A stretch of DNA of 64,000 bases from Paracoccaceae bacterium (GTDB lineage: Bacteria > Pseudomonadota > Alphaproteobacteria > Rhodobacterales > Rhodobacteraceae). The stretch spans positions 62,001-126,000 of the forward strand of contig JAKITO010000004.1 in the NCBI GenBank assembly GCA_021648025.1, read 5' to 3'. This document shows positions 1-8,254 of this stretch, piece after piece; positions within the stretch are counted from its first letter, which is position 1; every line of letters starts with the position of its first letter. Under the pieces are notes generated by a model that ran no database searches, was not told the DNA's origin, and saw nothing but the letters and a program-made list of their open reading frames with translations. Both the position numbers and the translations under genes were made by a program.

Positions 1-58
1 GGTGAGGGAAGAAGATTCTGACATAGCGCCCTCTTAGAGGGAATATCTGCAAGACGAA

Positions 59-82
59 AGGTCAGTCACGAGGTCAGTCACG
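59..82. repeat. 12-bp tandem duplication
   Basis: The unit AGGTCAGTCACG occurs twice head to tail, at 59-70 and 71-82. It covers the stop codon of the small minus-strand gene that ends at 74. It is one of several arrays with 11-13 bp units in this window. Confidence 0.8.
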
Positions 83-370
83 CGCGCGGCCCCGCCAGCC
101 ACCCCTACGGCGTGGATTGGTCATCCGGGTCTGGCCTTGTTGCAACACTTCGCTCATCGGGTGACCGGGGGCGCCAGAGGGGTCCGTGCCAAAGCGGGCC
201 AGCAACGCGGCAATCGCCGCCCCGCTGTCTTGCCCCTCAGGCAGGCTTAGCGCCCAGTCAAGGAATATACTGCGACATTGCGATCGCGTGATGCCATCAA
301 TCCGATACGCCTGATAAATCAGGCCTTTGGGGTCGATTTCGGATTGGCCGGGGCGGTCAATCATTGGCAC
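74..370 (-). CDS. Small conserved-type protein of unknown function next to glnE
   Basis: This 98-residue ORF overlaps the 3' end of glnE by 14 bp, so the two are almost certainly cotranscribed and translationally coupled. It has no signal peptide or membrane segment and ends in an Arg-rich tail. I do not recognise a domain with certainty. Its acidic and hydrophobic middle part, with DGITRSQCRSIFLDWALSL near residues 25-43, resembles the small uncharacterised proteins often encoded beside glnE in Rhodobacterales. The stop codon lies in a 12-bp tandem duplication, so the C-terminal tail may vary between strains. Function unknown. Confidence 0.65.
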   Translation of the reverse strand: MPMIDRPGQSEIDPKGLIYQAYRIDGITRSQCRSIFLDWALSLPEGQDSGAAIAALLARFGTDPSGAPGHPMSEVLQQGQTRMTNPRRRGGWRGRARD

Positions 371-3197
371 CCGCCCAGGTCACCAGAACGCCCGTGATGA
401 TCGCGTCACTTTGGGCATAGGCCCGCGCCAGCCTGCCCTGTAGCTGATCAATGTCGTCCATCCCCGTTACCCTGCCTAAGAATGCAATGCCGCCCTGCCC
501 CATCTCATCGGTGTCAATTGCCTTGCCCGACATCAATCGCATGGCACCATGCACCACCCAACATAAATCATACGTGGCGCGCAAGGCTTCCGCATCTGCG
601 ACACTCAACCAATCACTTGCGACGGCGCCTTGCAGGCCGGCGCCCACATCGCGCGCCGCCAGCCCGCCAAGCAATGCGCCAGCCTGAGCAATCAGTTCAA
701 TGTCAAGCATTCGTCCTGGGCCGGTCTTGGCGTCCCAAAGGCTGACCGGGGTTTTGGCCTCGCCAAGGCGCGCCCGCATGTTTGCCACTTCGCCAAGAAC
801 TGGTGCGATGTCGCGCTTGTGCGCCAGCAGGTCGCGACGCAGGGCTTCGATATCCGCCACCAAACCGGGCGCACCTGCCACTACGCGGGCGCGGGTCAGG
901 GCCAGATGCTCCCACACCCAGGCGCGGTCGCGTTGATAGGTGGTGAAACTGGCCAGTGAGGTCGCCACCGGTCCCTGGGTGCCCGACGGGCGCAGGCGCA
1001 TGTCGACTTCGTACAAACGCCCCTGCGCCATTGGCGCGCTCAGGGCGGTGATCAGTGCCTGGGTCAGGCGGGCAAAGTAGGTGCGCGTGGCCAAAGGGCG
1101 AGGGCCGTCCGACATGTCGCTGTCGCCGGATGTGCCCGGGTCATAGATCACGATCAGGTCCAGGTCCGACATGGCATTCAGCCGCCCTGCGCCAAGTGAC
1201 CCCATGGCGATCACTGCCGCCCCGCGCCCCGGTGCTGCCCCATGTTTCAAAGCAAACTGCACCTCAACCACCGGCATCAGCGCCCTGATCACAGCCCCCG
1301 CAAGGTCGCTGTATTGCGCCCCGGCAGAGGCGGCGTTGAGCAACCCACGCAAATGATGAACACCAACGCGAAAGTGCCATTCCCTGGCCCAGCGCCGCGC
1401 CGCGTCAAGGCGCGCTTCATAGTCAGGTTCTGCGGCCAACAGGGCTGTCAGCCCCTCCTCCAGCGCCACAGCACCTGGCCAATCGGCAAAGAAATCACCG
1501 CCAATCACCGCGTCAAATACGGCCGAGTTGCGGGCCAGATGTGTGGCCAGCGCAGGCGAGGTGGCGACGATATCAATCAATAGCTCCAACAGCGATGGAT
1601 TGGCCTCAAACAGTGCAAAAAGCTGCACACCTGCCGGCAGCCCGGAGAGGAACCCATCAAAGGCCACCAACGCCTGACCGGGCTGCGCCGCCTGCGCCAA
1701 TCGGCGCAGGAGGTCGGGTTTCAGGCGGTCAAATGTCTGCGCAGCCCGGGTTGAACGCAGCGCCGGATAGGCAGGCCACCCGGCCATGATCGACTGGTCA
1801 AGCGTATCCGGCACCGGATCGGTGTCCGGCAAGCGCGCGGCATCGGGCGCAAAGAACCCTTCGGTCAGCTCATGCACCTCGCCCAGACGCGCGCTGAGGT
1901 CGCGGGTCAGTTGATCGGGGTCCAGACCCATCAGGCAGGCAATTCGGGCTATGCCTTCGGGGGACTGGGGCAGAACGTGGGTCTGGGCATCATTGACCAT
2001 CTGAATGCGGTGTTCCACCTCGCGGTGGGCGCGGTAGTGGCTGGTCAGCGCATCCGCCACATCCCCAGGCACCCAACCTTTGGCCGACAATGCGGCCAGC
2101 CCGTCACAGGTGCCACGCTGGCGTAAATCGGCGTCTCGCCCCCCGGCGATGATTTGCAAGGTCTGGGTGAAAAACTCGATCTCGCGGATGCCGCCCTGCC
2201 CCAGTTTCATGTCATGTCCGGCCACATCGCGGGTGCCACCGGTACCTTTGTGTTCCCGAATGCGCAGGCGCATATCATGGGCGTCCTGAATGGCGGCGAA
2301 ATCCAGATGACGGCGCCAGACAAACGGCGTCAACACCTTCAGAAAACCCTCGCCGGCCTTGATATCACCCGCCGCCGCGCGGGCCTTGATATACGCCGCC
2401 CGCTCCCATGTCCGCCCAAGGCTTTCGTAATAGCTTTCGGCGGCGGCCATGGCCAGACAGACCGGGGTGACGGACGGGTCAGGGCGCAGGCGCAGATCGG
2501 TGCGAAACACATAGCCGTCTTTGGTGCGCTCGCTTAGTGTGGTGCACATATTGCGGGTGGCACGCACCAAAGCGCTGCGGGCGTCGTGAAAATCATCCGG
2601 CAAATAGCGGGTTTCGTCAAACAGGCAGATCAGGTCGATATCAGACGAATAATTCAGCTCGTGCGCGCCCATCTTGCCCATCGCCAGCACTGTCATACCG
2701 CCGGCTGTTGCCACGTCATCTTCGGTTTGGCCCGGCAGTTTGCCACGCCGGATCAATACGGCGATTTCTGCCTTGATCGCCAGATCGCAGGCCAGATCAC
2801 CAAGATCGCTCAGCACCGATGTGACGGTTTCCAACGGCCAGGCGCCGGCAAGGTCGGCCAAAGCCGTAATCAGTGCAATCCGGCGTTTGGCCTGGCGCAA
2901 TCCCGGTTTCAATTGGTCAGGTGGCAAGGCACGCATGTCGTTGAAGACGCCCTTGACCGCTGCTTCGCCATCGTCAAGCGCGCCGGTCAGCCACGCGGCT
3001 TCCTGCTCGATCAGACCTTTGAGATAGGGGCTGGAACCGGCGGTGCCGATGATCAGCCTGGCCAGATCGCCAGTCAGGTCGGCCATACGGGCGAGTGCCT
3101 CCTGCCCCAGAGCAGGGTCAAAGGGGCGCGGCAGACGGGATATGTGACGGGATAAGTGACGGGGTATGTGACGGGATATGTTCTGTGCAAAATTCAT
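357..3197 (-). CDS. glnE: Bifunctional glutamine synthetase adenylyltransferase/adenylyl-removing enzyme
   Basis: At 946 residues this has the usual full GlnE length. GlnE attaches AMP to glutamine synthetase and removes it again, in the cytoplasm, under control of PII proteins. Both nucleotidyltransferase domains are visible. The N-terminal (deadenylylating) one has GKMGAHELNYSSDIDL at 174-189, and the C-terminal (adenylylating) one has GSLGAGRLNAMSDLDL at 666-681, each with the paired metal-binding Asp. The first about 22 residues are an odd Arg/His-rich repeat (SRHI, PRHL, SRHI) encoded by a 12-bp tandem array, so the N-terminus could be shorter than annotated. The overlapping small gene at 74-370 follows it on the same strand. 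Confidence 0.97.
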   Translation of the reverse strand: MNFAQNISRHIPRHLSRHISRLPRPFDPALGQEALARMADLTGDLARLIIGTAGSSPYLKGLIEQEAAWLTGALDDGEAAVKGVFNDMRALPPDQLKPGLRQAKRRIALITALADLAGAWPLETVTSVLSDLGDLACDLAIKAEIAVLIRRGKLPGQTEDDVATAGGMTVLAMGKMGAHELNYSSDIDLICLFDETRYLPDDFHDARSALVRATRNMCTTLSERTKDGYVFRTDLRLRPDPSVTPVCLAMAAAESYYESLGRTWERAAYIKARAAAGDIKAGEGFLKVLTPFVWRRHLDFAAIQDAHDMRLRIREHKGTGGTRDVAGHDMKLGQGGIREIEFFTQTLQIIAGGRDADLRQRGTCDGLAALSAKGWVPGDVADALTSHYRAHREVEHRIQMVNDAQTHVLPQSPEGIARIACLMGLDPDQLTRDLSARLGEVHELTEGFFAPDAARLPDTDPVPDTLDQSIMAGWPAYPALRSTRAAQTFDRLKPDLLRRLAQAAQPGQALVAFDGFLSGLPAGVQLFALFEANPSLLELLIDIVATSPALATHLARNSAVFDAVIGGDFFADWPGAVALEEGLTALLAAEPDYEARLDAARRWAREWHFRVGVHHLRGLLNAASAGAQYSDLAGAVIRALMPVVEVQFALKHGAAPGRGAAVIAMGSLGAGRLNAMSDLDLIVIYDPGTSGDSDMSDGPRPLATRTYFARLTQALITALSAPMAQGRLYEVDMRLRPSGTQGPVATSLASFTTYQRDRAWVWEHLALTRARVVAGAPGLVADIEALRRDLLAHKRDIAPVLGEVANMRARLGEAKTPVSLWDAKTGPGRMLDIELIAQAGALLGGLAARDVGAGLQGAVASDWLSVADAEALRATYDLCWVVHGAMRLMSGKAIDTDEMGQGGIAFLGRVTGMDDIDQLQGRLARAYAQSDAIITGVLVTWAGAND
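3139..3180. repeat. 12-bp in-frame tandem array in glnE 5' end
   Basis: Three imperfect units of pattern GATATGTGACGG lie at 3139-3150, 3151-3162 and 3163-3174, with a partial fourth. The period of 12 keeps the glnE frame and gives a repeated four-residue motif x-R-H-x at the protein N-terminus. Confidence 0.8.
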
Positions 3198-3228
3198 GGC
3201 GCCACGATGGGACGATCATGCGCGCGGG

Positions 3229-3624
3229 TCAATGATCGGTATCATCCAATGGGTGCAATGTCGCAGGCGTGTCTTGCGAGAAACTATTCATCCAGCCGTC
3301 GGTGGTATGTTGCCAGAGCGAAGTGATATACATCACCTCTTGCGGGCCATTGATGCGCCGATAGGTGGCGCGATAGCTTAGCAATACGTGGTCCGGGGTG
3401 ATCACTGTCAGGCGCGCCTGATCAAGATGGAACATTTGCATCACCGGTCCATGTTCAAGCTGGCCGGCGTGATCCGCCCGCCCGGCAAATCCGCTGGGAT
3501 AGACGCCAAGGAAATCCGCCGTCAGCAAAGCGGTATCGGCCTTGGCGTCGCCAGTGACCATGGCCTGCCAGACGGAAGTTTCCAAGGCCAGAAAGGCGTC
3601 AGGCCGGGGGGGGGGCGTGTTCAT
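3229..3624 (-). CDS. NTF2-like (DUF4440/SnoaL-type) protein
   Basis: The 131-residue product has the size and pattern of the NTF2-like cone fold: an N-terminal helix, then VWQAMVTGDAKADTALLTADF near residues 19-39, and late beta strands ending in ITSLWQHTTDGWMNSFSQDTP. Such proteins are often small cytoplasmic ligand-binding or hydrolase-like units, and the substrate cannot be read from sequence. Codons 3-7 are a run of ten C residues on the coding strand, so slippage there would abolish translation. It lies 31 bp downstream of nothing obvious and precedes glnE on the same strand by 31 bp, possibly cotranscribed. Confidence 0.75.
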   Translation of the reverse strand: MNTPPPRPDAFLALETSVWQAMVTGDAKADTALLTADFLGVYPSGFAGRADHAGQLEHGPVMQMFHLDQARLTVITPDHVLLSYRATYRRINGPQEVMYITSLWQHTTDGWMNSFSQDTPATLHPLDDTDH

Positions 3625-3681
3625 ATGTCAGGTATCCTTTCAATCGGCGCGCGCATAATCAGGGACAGATTTCCCGAACCT

Positions 3682-3723
3682 TTAAAGCGTTTCGCGTTCG
3701 AATTTAACGCCAAACGCTGTAAT
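3682..3723. repeat. Internally deleted copy of a palindromic repeat element
   Basis: Bases 3682-3704 are identical, in inverted orientation, to 40240-40262. Bases 3712-3723 (AAACGCTGTAAT) match the other end of the same 118-bp element at 40145-40156. The middle, including the long hairpin, is missing here. The 253 bp between the genes ending at 3624 and 3878 hold this and no recognisable gene. Confidence 0.75.
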
Positions 3724-3877
3724 GGCGGCGCCAGGATCGGTTTTCAACCCGCCTTTCCACCAAATGGCCCCAAACCAAGGGGCTTGTATCGTTTGCCCGG
3801 CGCAACATCCTATGCCCTCTGGGCGGCGGGTGTTGCACTTGAAACTTGTGTCCAGGAAGTGAGGCAACAGCCAAAGG

Positions 3878-4642
3878 CTATAATTGCGCAACGCTGGTAT
3901 TGGCTTCGTAATCGAAAGTGGATAATGGCACGGGCTTCTTCCCATTTCGGATGCTCTGCACCCGCCCGTTCATCCAATGACGCAGGATATTTCGGAAAAG
4001 CCAGCCTTTCAGGGCTCCAATATCCTGGCGATGGGTTTTGTAAAAATCGTCCGGTGTGTCAAACAGCCCTAAATCCTGATTGATGGCGGTGTTCTGAATA
4101 TAAGTGCTCTTTCCTGACCATTCCACATCGGGAGATTGCAAGCTGCGAGTGCCCACGCCATAACCGCTCATCTGATCCATATTCGAAAAACTGAGTTGTA
4201 ATTTGCTCAGATAGGTTTTGTCCAAAATAAAACCTTCAAGATTGACCCATTCGCCCTGGTATTCGATCTCTACCCATGAATGCACAATGTTTTCCGGCGC
4301 AACAAAGAAAACCTGCGGCGGCATTACCCCGCGCTGAAGGTTTTTATGGATGGTGAAGCCATGTAAACGGCAAGAAATGCCAACGCCACGCAACAACGCC
4401 ATCAGCAAAATAGCCTTGGTATTGCACTGGCCATAGCCGTCTTTCAATACTTGAGAGGCCGAAATAGCATCATCAATATTGTAGCCAAATTCAATTTCGT
4501 CGCGCACATAATTGTAAACCGAGCCAATACGCTCGTGAAGCGGAAGGTCATGCCAGTAATATTTTTCAATCAAGGCGCTGATGCCTGGGCTGTTATAGTC
4601 CAGCAATTTGGTTTCTTTCGTCAGGTTACCCATGTTACCCAT
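3878..4642 (-). CDS. Transglutaminase-like cysteine protease-fold protein
   Basis: This 254-residue protein carries the transglutaminase-like core. A nucleophile Cys73 sits in KDGYGQCNTKAILLMALLR, and a His121 in IVHSWVEIEY is followed by a strand ending in EWVNLEG. The third residue of the usual Cys-His-Asp triad is not clear: Glu136 stands where Asp is expected. There is no signal peptide, so it is probably cytoplasmic and may act on peptide or amide bonds. It is not in an obvious operon, since the AraC-type gene upstream is 37 bp away on the same strand. Codon use and the lower G+C resemble acquired DNA. Confidence 0.8.
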   Translation of the reverse strand: MGNMGNLTKETKLLDYNSPGISALIEKYYWHDLPLHERIGSVYNYVRDEIEFGYNIDDAISASQVLKDGYGQCNTKAILLMALLRGVGISCRLHGFTIHKNLQRGVMPPQVFFVAPENIVHSWVEIEYQGEWVNLEGFILDKTYLSKLQLSFSNMDQMSGYGVGTRSLQSPDVEWSGKSTYIQNTAINQDLGLFDTPDDFYKTHRQDIGALKGWLFRNILRHWMNGRVQSIRNGKKPVPLSTFDYEANTSVAQL

Positions 4643-4678
4643 GTCATTTCTCCTTTGGTTTAACGGAGAATGACAACT

Positions 4679-5407
4679 CTAGCCTGTGATAACTTGAATG
4701 TTCTGGCTATTTTTCAGCAATTTTGATGGCGAAAAACCGAAAGTTTCCCGGAAAGTCCGGGAAAAATGAGCCGAGTCCGAAAAGCCGCCGGATTGAGCGG
4801 CCGTTGTCAAATCCTCTCCTTGTCCTGCGGCCGCTGTGCTGTTGATGATCCGCCGCCACAGGACATAACGCCGAAGAGGAAGGCCGGTTGCCTGTTTGAA
4901 AAGGTGCAGAAAACGGCTTTCCGACAGAGCGGCGAGGCTGGCAAGGGCGGCAGCGTTTGGTGGTTCATCCGCTGGCATTTCAAGAGTTGCAAGCACTCGT
5001 GCGATGCGCCCATCGACCTTTGGTACCTGGTGCAGGCCGGCGTGGGCAAAAAGATGGGTGACAAAATCTTTGGCTTCACCAAGCGTTGCCGGTATGGCTT
5101 CGAGACGGTCGCAGTTCGCAGAGAAGCCTCCGGCAGCAATGGTGCGACCCAGCCTTGAGGCGCCATCGACCAGGGCAATCGCAAGTTTGGTGCGGCCGCC
5201 GTCCAACTGGTGCGCCAGGTTGGCGGGGATGGCGATGGCGCGGCTCTCTTGCCAGATACCCCCCTGTTTCAAAAGAAAGGCCCCATCCAGCCCGATAGTG
5301 ATTTGCGCGGCGTGATGTCTGTGCAAAGCATTATCGGTGATTTTTCCGAAAAATAGCGCATGGCCTTCCCAAAGGAAAAGACGGGCTTTCGCAGGGCTAT
5401 CATGCAC
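4679..5407 (-). CDS. AraC-family transcriptional regulator
   Basis: The 242-residue protein has an N-terminal cupin-like sensing part (about residues 1-130) and a C-terminal AraC/XylS DNA-binding domain. The two helix-turn-helix segments are visible as AALASLAALSESRFLHLFKQ near 155-174 and TTAAQSGGFSDSAHFSRTF near 203-221, followed by the conserved GFSPSKL. The effector is unknown. It lies just upstream of the transglutaminase-like gene on the same strand and may control it or an unlinked target. Confidence 0.9.
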   Translation of the reverse strand: MHDSPAKARLFLWEGHALFFGKITDNALHRHHAAQITIGLDGAFLLKQGGIWQESRAIAIPANLAHQLDGGRTKLAIALVDGASRLGRTIAAGGFSANCDRLEAIPATLGEAKDFVTHLFAHAGLHQVPKVDGRIARVLATLEMPADEPPNAAALASLAALSESRFLHLFKQATGLPLRRYVLWRRIINSTAAAGQGEDLTTAAQSGGFSDSAHFSRTFRETFGFSPSKLLKNSQNIQVITG

Positions 5408-5575
5408 AGTCGTGGCTCACTTTCTATCAGACCAGAGTCTGAATTGAGAACTCCAAATGATTTCGCTTTTGGTGATCGTTAGCTACGACAGGCTGAGGCA
5501 GGTGAAAACACCCTGACTTCAATACTCATGGCTTTGAATTGTTGACTGGTCAGGGGACAACCCATTTGGTCTGCT

Positions 5576-6913
5576 TTACCTGCCAATCACGATGTCGGCC
5601 TGCAATCCGCCCAAGGCCTTGCTGTCGCCCAACCGCAAAGCCCCCCCGTGCGCGCGGGCAATATCGGCAACAATCGCCAGGCCCAGACCAACCCCGCCAC
5701 CGCGGTTCTGGTTGCGCGCCGGGTCAAGGCGGACAAACGGTCTGACTGCATCGCTGCGCAGTTCGGGTGCGATGCCCGGCCCGTCATCTTCAACCCGTAT
5801 GAGCAGAGATTTATCCGTCAGGGTCATCGACACATCGACCCTGCCGCCGCCATAACGGATCGCGTTGCCGATCAGGTTCTCAACCGCGCGCCGCAGCGCC
5901 GTGGGGCGCAGGGCAACCATGCCTTCGCCAACCAGTTTGCCAATGGTCACCGGCTTACCCGCCCGGGCGGCGTCGGCCACAATGCGGCTGATCAGGGCGC
6001 CCGGGTCAATCATCTCGGTCTCGCCTTCGGCGGCATCGCGCGAAAAGTCCAGAAATGCGTCCAGCATCTGCTCCATCTCGTCAACATCGCCCAGCAAAAG
6101 CGCGGCCTCATCGTCGTCCAGCATCGACAATCCCAGCTTAAGCCGGGTCAGGGGCGTGCGCAGATCATGGCTGACCCCGGACAGCATCATGGTGCGCTGT
6201 TCGATATGGCGTTCAATCCGGGCGCGCATGTCAAGGAATGCCGCCCCGGCGGCCCGCACTTCGGTGGCACCGCGCGGCGTATACGGCGTGCGGTGGCCGC
6301 GCCCGAATGCCTGTGCTGCGTGGGCCAGCCGGGTGATCGGGCGCAATTGGTTGCGCATATACAGAAACGAGATCACCGTCATCAGCCCGCCAAAGAACAC
6401 CATGGTCAGGATCAGCTGGTGCGGTGCTGCTGCCGTCACCCGACGTCGGCCAAACTCCAATTTGACCGGGCCAAGATGTGACTGAAAATAATAGATCACC
6501 CGGCGATTGTCGGGAAACACTGCGGCGCGGGTCTGGGGCAGAGTGGCGCGCAGGGTGGCAATCACCACCCTTGCGGAAAAATCATACCATCTGATCTGGT
6601 CTTGCATTGGCACCCTGTCCGGTTCAACAAAGCGGATGGTCATTTGCAGGGTGTTCAAAGCCGCACTCGTTTGTGCCAGCATGGTCTGGCGGTCAGGGGA
6701 CATTGCGACTTGATTGGTGATCAATTGCAACTCGCGTACCACGGTCAGGCTCATCTGGGTGGTGACATCTTCGAGGTGACGTTGGATAAACACCACCGAG
6801 ACCACCAGTTGCACCACCACAACCGGCAGGATCAGGATCAGGGCCGCGCGACCATACAGGCTGCGGGGCATGTAGCGTTTGATCCAACTGAAATTAAGGC
6901 GCGACGGGTTCAT
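5576..6913 (-). CDS. EnvZ-like sensor histidine kinase, orphan
   Basis: This is an inner-membrane kinase of 445 residues. Transmembrane segments near 21-44 and 165-186 flank a periplasmic sensor of about 120 residues. A HAMP linker follows, then the phosphoacceptor H-box SGVSHDLRTPLTRLKL with His249, the N-box ENLIGNAIRYGG (345-356), the DDGPG motif (376-380) and the G2 box GVGLGLAIV. The order is that of EnvZ-type osmosensor or envelope kinases. The usual adjacent OmpR-type response regulator is absent: the next gene on this strand is an AraC regulator 168 bp away. The divergent hydrolase gene starts 40 bp upstream, so the promoters share that gap. Confidence 0.92.
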   Translation of the reverse strand: MNPSRLNFSWIKRYMPRSLYGRAALILILPVVVVQLVVSVVFIQRHLEDVTTQMSLTVVRELQLITNQVAMSPDRQTMLAQTSAALNTLQMTIRFVEPDRVPMQDQIRWYDFSARVVIATLRATLPQTRAAVFPDNRRVIYYFQSHLGPVKLEFGRRRVTAAAPHQLILTMVFFGGLMTVISFLYMRNQLRPITRLAHAAQAFGRGHRTPYTPRGATEVRAAGAAFLDMRARIERHIEQRTMMLSGVSHDLRTPLTRLKLGLSMLDDDEAALLLGDVDEMEQMLDAFLDFSRDAAEGETEMIDPGALISRIVADAARAGKPVTIGKLVGEGMVALRPTALRRAVENLIGNAIRYGGGRVDVSMTLTDKSLLIRVEDDGPGIAPELRSDAVRPFVRLDPARNQNRGGGVGLGLAIVADIARAHGGALRLGDSKALGGLQADIVIGR

Positions 6914-6953
6914 AGGCCATGTCTAAGGCCACCCGCACAAAAGAGAAAGCACG

Positions 6954-7886
6954 ATGCCAATGCCAGCAGATAATTTCGACCCAGCCCTGTTCAATCCTAC
7001 CCCGGGAGAGGCCGTTGCTCTGGCCCCTGGCCTGCGCCGCATCCTGGCCCCCAACCCGTCACCGATGACCTATCGTGGCACCAACACCTATCTGCTGGGC
7101 ACCAATGATTTGGCGGTGATCGATCCCGGACCCGCCAGCGACACCCACCTGGCCGCAATCCTGGCCGCCTGCCAACCCGGCCAACGCATCAGTCACATCA
7201 TCGTCACCCACAGCCATACCGACCATTCCCCCCTTGCCGCCCCCCTTGCCCGTGCCACCGGCGCGCCGGTTCTGGCCTTTGGCGACACAACTGCCGGGCG
7301 CAGTGCGGTGATGGCACAACTGGCCCGGGACGGATTGGCAGGCGGCGGCGAAGGCATCGACATGGATTTCCGCCCCGACCGCATTGTCCGGGACGGCGAA
7401 ATTATTGACGGCGACGGTTGGGCGCTGGAGGTCATCCACACCCCCGGCCACCTGGGCAATCATATCGCCCTTGGCTGGGGCACGGCCTGTTTCACCGCCG
7501 ATCACGTGATGGGCTGGGCCAGCTCTCTGGTTTCACCACCGGACGGCGATCTTAGCGACTTCATGGTCTCTTGCGCCCGCCTGCGCGCCCGCAACTGGCG
7601 CGTGTTCCACCCCGGGCACGGTGCGCCCATCGACGACCCGGCCGGGCGGCTTGACTGGCTGGTCGCGCATCGTGGTGCCCGCGAGGCCTCAATATTGGCG
7701 GCGCTGGGCACGGCCCCGGCCACAGCCGGCAGCCTGGCTGAACAGATCTACACAGAAACCCCCGCGGCGCTTTTGGGTGCTGCCGAACGAAACGTTTTTG
7801 CCCATCTTGTTGACCTGAGCGGAAGATCCCTGGTCACCCCGGACAATGGGTTGAGCGCCACGGCCACATTCAGGTTGGTCCGCTGA
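6954..7886 (+). CDS. Metallo-beta-lactamase-fold hydrolase (LACTB2/glyoxalase II-like)
   Basis: The 310-residue cytoplasmic protein has the full set of MBL-fold metal ligands. THSHTDH spans 85-91, a third His lies in HTPGHLGNH (162-170), Asp183 is in TADHVMG, and a late His is in FHPGHG (218-223). The N-terminal part (PMTYRGTNTYLLG) and the C-terminal helical tail match the LACTB2/RNase-like thioesterase group more than class B lactamases. The natural substrate is unknown; thioester or phosphodiester hydrolysis is likely. It is divergent from the sensor kinase gene. Confidence 0.9.
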   Translation: MPMPADNFDPALFNPTPGEAVALAPGLRRILAPNPSPMTYRGTNTYLLGTNDLAVIDPGPASDTHLAAILAACQPGQRISHIIVTHSHTDHSPLAAPLARATGAPVLAFGDTTAGRSAVMAQLARDGLAGGGEGIDMDFRPDRIVRDGEIIDGDGWALEVIHTPGHLGNHIALGWGTACFTADHVMGWASSLVSPPDGDLSDFMVSCARLRARNWRVFHPGHGAPIDDPAGRLDWLVAHRGAREASILAALGTAPATAGSLAEQIYTETPAALLGAAERNVFAHLVDLSGRSLVTPDNGLSATATFRLVR

Positions 7887-7965
7887 CCGGGTGCAAGAAT
7901 ATTTTTGATTTGCGCCAATAGCCACTGGACGCGCCAAACTTGCATTGCTATATCGCCCGGACCGT

Positions 7966-8040
7966 TCCGGCGTAGCTCAGCGGTAGAGCAGTTGACTGTT
8001 AATCAATTGGTCGTAGGTTCGATCCCTACCGCCGGAGCCA
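7966..8040 (+). tRNA. tRNA-Asn(GTT)
   Basis: A 75-nt cloverleaf starts TCCGGCG and closes with CGCCGGA, then discriminator G and encoded CCA at 8038-8040. The anticodon loop reads CTGTTAA with anticodon GTT, and the T arm is GGTTCGATCC. The DNA just downstream is mobile-element debris, which fits use of this tRNA as an integration site. A short stem AGGG/CCCT with a T-run at about 8080-8096 may end the transcript. Confidence 0.97.
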
Positions 8041-8254
8041 ATTAACTACTTGGTTTAAAAGCAAAATGGGTGATACGCGAGGGTCGCCCTTTTTGTTTTT
8101 GCTGCATTTTTGCTGCATTTCGATAGAGCGCGTTTAAACGATACAGCGGAACCAACACACCTACATTATGCAGTATACGCAGCTCGTTGTGGGCATTCGC
8201 CTATCGACTCATGCAATTCCGCCAAGTAGCATTTCGCTAAAACGGAGTAACGGG
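8041..8254. other. tRNA-proximal intergenic region with 11-bp repeat
   Basis: There is no gene in this 214-bp stretch. The unit TTTTTGCTGCA is repeated at 8096-8106 and 8107-8117 in a T-rich tract. On the opposite strand the repeat reads like the Met-Gln-Gln-Lys tails seen at the ends of some tyrosine integrase genes, so it may be the last trace of one. That reading is inference. Confidence 0.4.

Noticed and set aside
8041-8254. A duplicated tRNA-Asn 3' end as an attachment site
   Set aside because: No second copy of the tRNA 3' end was found downstream by eye, so att sites cannot be drawn.
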